From assembly GCA_028277985.1 (NCBI GenBank), contig JANQFG010000061.1, positions 1 through 57,542 of the forward strand: a stretch of DNA of 57,542 nt, read 5' to 3'. Shown piece by piece: positions 54,997-57,542 of this stretch. Under the pieces are notes generated by a model. That model was given only the letters and a program-made list of their open reading frames with translations. It was not told the DNA's origin and ran no database searches. The stretch is from a bacterium (GTDB lineage: Bacteria > Desulfobacterota > DSWW01). Every line of letters starts with the position of its first letter. The stretch's first letter is position 1. Made by a program: the position numbers and the translations under genes.

Positions 54997-55461
54997 ATGA
55001 AACAAACCGACGCTTCCGTTGTTGAGGACAAGGATGCCGTAAGGGAGATGCTTTCCGGGTCCGGGTATTCTCATAAGGCGATCGACTACTACCTCGAACA
55101 GGCAAACATGGGTAGCCTGAGTGATGCGAACCAGGTCAGCGAGTTGACCGGTCCGTGCGGTGATACGATGAAGGTCTACCTCAAGACGGAAGAGGGGCGG
55201 ATCCAGGATGCCAAGATCCAGGTCCTGGGCTGCCCGGGTGCGGTCGCTTCCGCCATGGTCGCCATGGATCTGGCAAAGGGGAAGACGATCGAAGAGGCGA
55301 TGGAGATCAAGGACAGGGACATCCTCAGAGTCCTTGAAGATCTGCCGGAACAGAAGATTCACTGTATCCGCCTCGCCGTGAAGACCCTGGAGAAGGCCCT
55401 GAAAGAGTGTGCCGGCGGCAATGGTGCGATAGACGCGGAGGATCGATATGCCCCTGTATGA
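54997..55461 (+). CDS. NifU/IscU-like iron-sulfur scaffold protein
   Basis: This 154-residue protein has the NifU N-terminal scaffold with three Cys: TGPCGDTMKVYL, VLGCPGAVASAM and KIHCIRLAVKTLEKAL. The usual Asp near the first Cys is kept. An N-terminal extension of about 40 helical residues precedes the core. It may assemble a cluster for the NifX-like partner. It starts 12 bases after it and overlaps the FmdB gene by 14 bases. Confidence 0.88.
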   Translation: MKQTDASVVEDKDAVREMLSGSGYSHKAIDYYLEQANMGSLSDANQVSELTGPCGDTMKVYLKTEEGRIQDAKIQVLGCPGAVASAMVAMDLAKGKTIEEAMEIKDRDILRVLEDLPEQKIHCIRLAVKTLEKALKECAGGNGAIDAEDRYAPV

Positions 55462-55699
55462 GTATCTCTGTCAGGATTGCGGGCAACTGAGCGAAATCCT
55501 TGTGACCGCCTCCACGAAGCAACCGAAGTGCCAGGCATGCGACGGCGACAACCTGAAGAAGCTGCTCTCCGCACATGCCTCCCCGGCAGTGGGTTCCAGA
55601 GACAGCCTTCCCGGCCCCGGGGACACAGCCTGCTGCGGATCCGTGCCGGGTCAGGCCACCGGTTGTGCCGGGCCGGGTAGCTGCTGCGGCAAGAATTAG
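55448..55699 (+). CDS. FmdB-family zinc-ribbon protein
   Basis: This 83-residue protein has an N-terminal zinc ribbon (YEYLCQDCGQ and CQACDGD), the FmdB/putative regulatory family. An extra Cys-rich tail (TACCGSVPG, GCAGPGSCCGKN) is not part of the common ribbon and could bind a metal or cluster. No function is proven. It overlaps the NifU-like gene by 14 bases and closes the operon. Confidence 0.85.
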   Translation: MPLYEYLCQDCGQLSEILVTASTKQPKCQACDGDNLKKLLSAHASPAVGSRDSLPGPGDTACCGSVPGQATGCAGPGSCCGKN

Positions 55700-55712
55700 C
55701 CCGAACATTTCA

Positions 55713-55835
55713 TGAACAATGCCGAGAGGTTTCGAAAAGGCCTTTCCGCATTGCGAGGCTACCTCAAGTTTCACAGCGCGACCCACGGACACAGATTGTT
55801 ACCAGAAAACGATCGGGATTTCTCGGCATTGTTCA
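55713..55835. repeat. 15-bp perfect inverted repeat flanking 93 bases
   Basis: TGAACAATGCCGAGA (55713-55727) and its exact reverse complement (55821-55835) bound a 93-base interior. The size and spacing fit a tiny non-autonomous element or a structured RNA. No coding frame spans it. Confidence 0.75.
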
Positions 55836-55865
55836 CCCTGCGGGCGAGCCGATTTCACCGCATAT

Positions 55866-55921
55866 GCCGCGTTTTGACCCCTTCGCGGTGGTTACCACAG
55901 CTTCAGGACTCAAAACGCGGC
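55866..55921. repeat. 12-bp perfect inverted repeat
   Basis: GCCGCGTTTTGA (55866-55877) pairs exactly with 55910-55921 around a 32-base loop. Confidence 0.7.
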
Positions 55922-56008
55922 CTCTGCAGCAAACTCGACTCGTGAGAATGTCCGGGTTAACCCTCCTCTCGAAATCAGTCATAGTAAGGCCCCAGTTCCC
56001 TGGCAACA

Positions 56009-56077
56009 GGGGACAACTCCCTCGATGTACCCCATTGCTCCGGTCGTCGAGTGCTCGGACTTTTCGTAGCTGTCCCC
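56009..56077. repeat. GGGGACA/TGTCCCC inverted ends
   Basis: GGGGACA (56009-56015) and TGTCCCC (56071-56077) bound about 55 bases. The ends are short, so this is weaker than the two preceding repeats. Confidence 0.45.
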
Positions 56078-56174
56078 AATTTAAATGTTTGATTCTGTTG
56101 TTCTTTTTGCCTGCTTCTTCCGGTCTCAGTCCTCCCCCGTCCTCCCCCTGACCGGCCTTGTTCCAAGAAAAACC

Positions 56175-56204
56175 TTGACAAGGGACGGCCGTTGTCCCTA
56201 TTTT
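56175..56204 (+). promoter_or_regulatory. Promoter of the TetR gene
   Basis: TTGACA (56175-56180) is followed after 18 bases by TATTTT (56199-56204). The spacer has its own GGGAC/GTCCC dyad. Confidence 0.55.
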
Positions 56205-56234
56205 TAGACCAGTCGGTCGAAACGGTCGGTCTTA
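56204..56234. promoter_or_regulatory. Probable TetR operator
   Basis: Half-sites TTAGACCAGTC and, reversed, TAAGACCGACC face each other with GTCGGTC/GGTCGGTC repeats between. AGACCGACC-type dyads are typical of TetR-family operators. It starts at the -10 box and ends 33 bases before the TetR start, fitting self-repression. Confidence 0.6.
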
Positions 56235-56267
56235 GAGCGTCCCAACCTTCAAAAGGACCCCTTTCCC

Positions 56268-56939
56268 GTGCCCCTACCACGATTCGCAAAGCTGGACCCG
56301 AACAAGAAGGCAAACATCATCCTGGTCGCGTCCGAGGAGTTTGCAGCCCGCGGCTATGAGAAGGCTTCCCTGAACGTGATCATCGCTCGATGCGGAATGA
56401 GCAAAGGCGCGATGTACTACTACTTCTCAGACAAGGACGACCTCTACAGGACGGTCCTCGAAGATTTTCTGGCAGGTCTTTTTGAGATCTGGTCCGGAGG
56501 GGCCGACGACAAGCATCGCCCTTTTGACGAGGTCGAAACACCGGAGGCCTATTGGGAAGAATGGATCGCCCACTACCGGCGGTCTATCCGCCACTATCAG
56601 AAGCAGCCTGTCTACGGCGAAATGTTCCATCGGTGCCTCCGAAGCCGGGCTTCGGGGATCTCTCACCCTGCTCTGACCGACGTGGCCGAACAGATCCGAG
56701 AATGGATCGCCACGGTATTGAAAAGGGGTGAAGAGCTGGGGGCTGTGCGAACGGATCTGCCGGAAGGCCTTCTGCTCGATTCAGCCTTCGGCATGCTGGA
56801 AGGCTTTGACAGATGGCTCTTTCAAGAGTTTGCGAATCTTCCTGACGAGGAGATCGATGGAATCGCAGAATTGGTAACAGAGTTCCTGCGGCGTATCGTC
56901 GAGCCCGTTTCAGCAGAACCGGCCGGCAGGAGAAGCTGA
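56268..56939 (+). CDS. TetR-family transcriptional repressor
   Basis: This 223-residue protein has the TetR N-terminal HTH (NIILVASEEFAARGYEKASL, recognition helix MSKGAMYYYFSDKDDLYRTV). Its all-helical C-terminal ligand domain (about 75-215) has many Trp and Tyr residues, suggesting a hydrophobic ligand. The start is GTG at 56268. An operator-like dyad lies upstream, and the DUF1302 gene follows 80 bases later, a pairing often seen with RND-type export of hydrophobic compounds. Confidence 0.88.
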   Translation: MPLPRFAKLDPNKKANIILVASEEFAARGYEKASLNVIIARCGMSKGAMYYYFSDKDDLYRTVLEDFLAGLFEIWSGGADDKHRPFDEVETPEAYWEEWIAHYRRSIRHYQKQPVYGEMFHRCLRSRASGISHPALTDVAEQIREWIATVLKRGEELGAVRTDLPEGLLLDSAFGMLEGFDRWLFQEFANLPDEEIDGIAELVTEFLRRIVEPVSAEPAGRRS

Positions 56940-57019
56940 CCAAAGGGATCGTCAGGCGTTCCGGAAGGGTTCGAGTCCAGAGGCGCGAACGGCTTTTCAT
57001 AGCTTTTAAGGGGGGAGCA

Positions 57020-57542
57020 ATGAAGAAGACGAGAGCGAGGAAAGAGAGGATTTTGCCGCTCCTGTCCTGCTTTCTGGTCATGTTCATCGTGGCCGATGCG
57101 GCGCAGGCGGTGGTGATCGACGACAAGCGGTCGCTCGAGTTCATCGCCAAGCTCCAGTCGAGGATCTCGCTCAGGATGGACGATTCTTCGGGGTTCACGG
57201 CCCCGGAGGTATCGGTGGGGGATCTGGTGCAGTGGCGGAACATCGCCTACCTGGAGGTGAGCCACGATCTGAAGCACCTGATGGGGCAGATCGACTTCAT
57301 GAAGCCCCTCCAGCGCTGGGGGGTGGAGGCGAAGTACCGGATCGTGGGCAGGTTCATGTACGAGGCGGTCTACAACGTGGGGCCCCAGGCATTCCAGGAT
57401 GTCCGGGACATCGACAAGGACAACATCGACACTTTCAAGCAGGCCTACGATCTGTGGGAGTGCTACGGGGACCTTGCCAAGGGGCCCGTGTTCTTCCGGA
57501 TCGGGCGGCAGAACTTGAGCTGGGGCGAGACGGACGTGTTCC
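57020..57542 (+). CDS. DUF1302 family outer-membrane-type protein (5' part)
   Basis: The frame opens with ATG at 57020 behind AAGGGGGGAG and runs off the window after 174 codons. An N-terminal signal (LPLLSCFLVMFIVADAAQA) is followed by the start of a beta-barrel-like chain with FFRIGRQNLSWGETDVF, the DUF1302 hallmark. Family members are long (about 500-650 residues) and usually lie with DUF1329 and RND-transporter genes, so those are expected beyond the edge. The role is unknown; transport of hydrophobic compounds is suspected. Confidence 0.85.
   Translation, partial: MKKTRARKERILPLLSCFLVMFIVADAAQAVVIDDKRSLEFIAKLQSRISLRMDDSSGFTAPEVSVGDLVQWRNIAYLEVSHDLKHLMGQIDFMKPLQRWGVEAKYRIVGRFMYEAVYNVGPQAFQDVRDIDKDNIDTFKQAYDLWECYGDLAKGPVFFRIGRQNLSWGETDVF

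Larger units (their letters stand above)
55700..56267. other. Intergenic region rich in inverted repeats
   Basis: This 568-base gap holds three separate inverted repeats (55713-55835, 55866-55921, 56009-56077), listed individually, then a promoter and dyad in front of the TetR gene. No coding frame in it looks real. Confidence 0.7.

Noticed and set aside
54604..55461. Part of a nitrogenase cluster
   Set aside because: The NifX-like and NifU-like proteins have no nifHDK, nifE/N or nifB neighbours. Small homologues are common in anaerobes without nitrogen fixation.

Overview
The window looks like a high-GC contig from an anaerobic, Gram-negative Desulfobacterota (deltaproteobacterial) organism. 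The evidence is a complete futalosine menaquinone operon, Lpt-type LPS export genes, a DUF3786 protein, a non-pyrrolysine MttB-family methyltransferase, NifX/NifU-like small proteins, many multi-PAS kinases and CoA-thioester catabolic genes. This is inferred from gene content only. The window begins exactly at the terminal inverted repeat of an IS3-family element and ends inside a DUF1302 gene.

Layout. 1-3170: mobile end, with a decayed IS3-type element, an excisionase-like HTH gene overlapping a tyrosine integrase, and a 3' fragment of tRNA-Lys as attachment site. 3260-5933: an alkylsulfatase-like metallohydrolase and a PEP-CTERM protein. 5989-17627: a CoA-ester catabolic block. A minus-strand operon (enoyl-CoA hydratase, acyl-CoA dehydrogenase, thiolase) diverges from a plus-strand run (BbsA-like zinc-finger protein, thiolase, family III CoA-transferase, metallo-beta-lactamase fold, DUF362, stand-alone Cache-like sensor domain, VOC protein), followed by a hotdog thioesterase and a DUF362-ferredoxin protein. 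The set resembles the bbs operon of benzylsuccinate beta-oxidation, but no glycyl-radical synthase is present. 17823-24512: heptosyltransferase-like protein, DUF6165, an MttB homologue with a methionine-gamma-lyase-type enzyme, NudC, and a Tat-exported PLP-fold lipoprotein.

24635-27735: an ArsR-controlled operon (thioredoxin-like protein, permease, ArsF, ArsG) for organoarsenical resistance, with a palindromic operator on its promoter. 27789-27865: a 30-bp perfect inverted repeat between convergent operons. 27873-35160: mqnE-A-C-D-B-P-L, the futalosine route from chorismate to demethylmenaquinone in one operon. 35522-38227: a membrane hybrid kinase. 38216-45254: a minus-strand operon (SDR, two membrane-anchored dual-specificity phosphatases, an ArnT-like transferase, LptF, LptG, heptosyltransferase) that probably builds, trims and exports LPS.

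45493-53125: diguanylate cyclase, arylsulfatase, a multi-PAS kinase coupled to DUF3786, and a QueG-like iron-sulfur protein. 53180-57542: a GNAT-like protein, a NifX/NifU/FmdB trio, an intergenic region rich in inverted repeats, a TetR regulator and the start of a DUF1302 outer-membrane-type protein.
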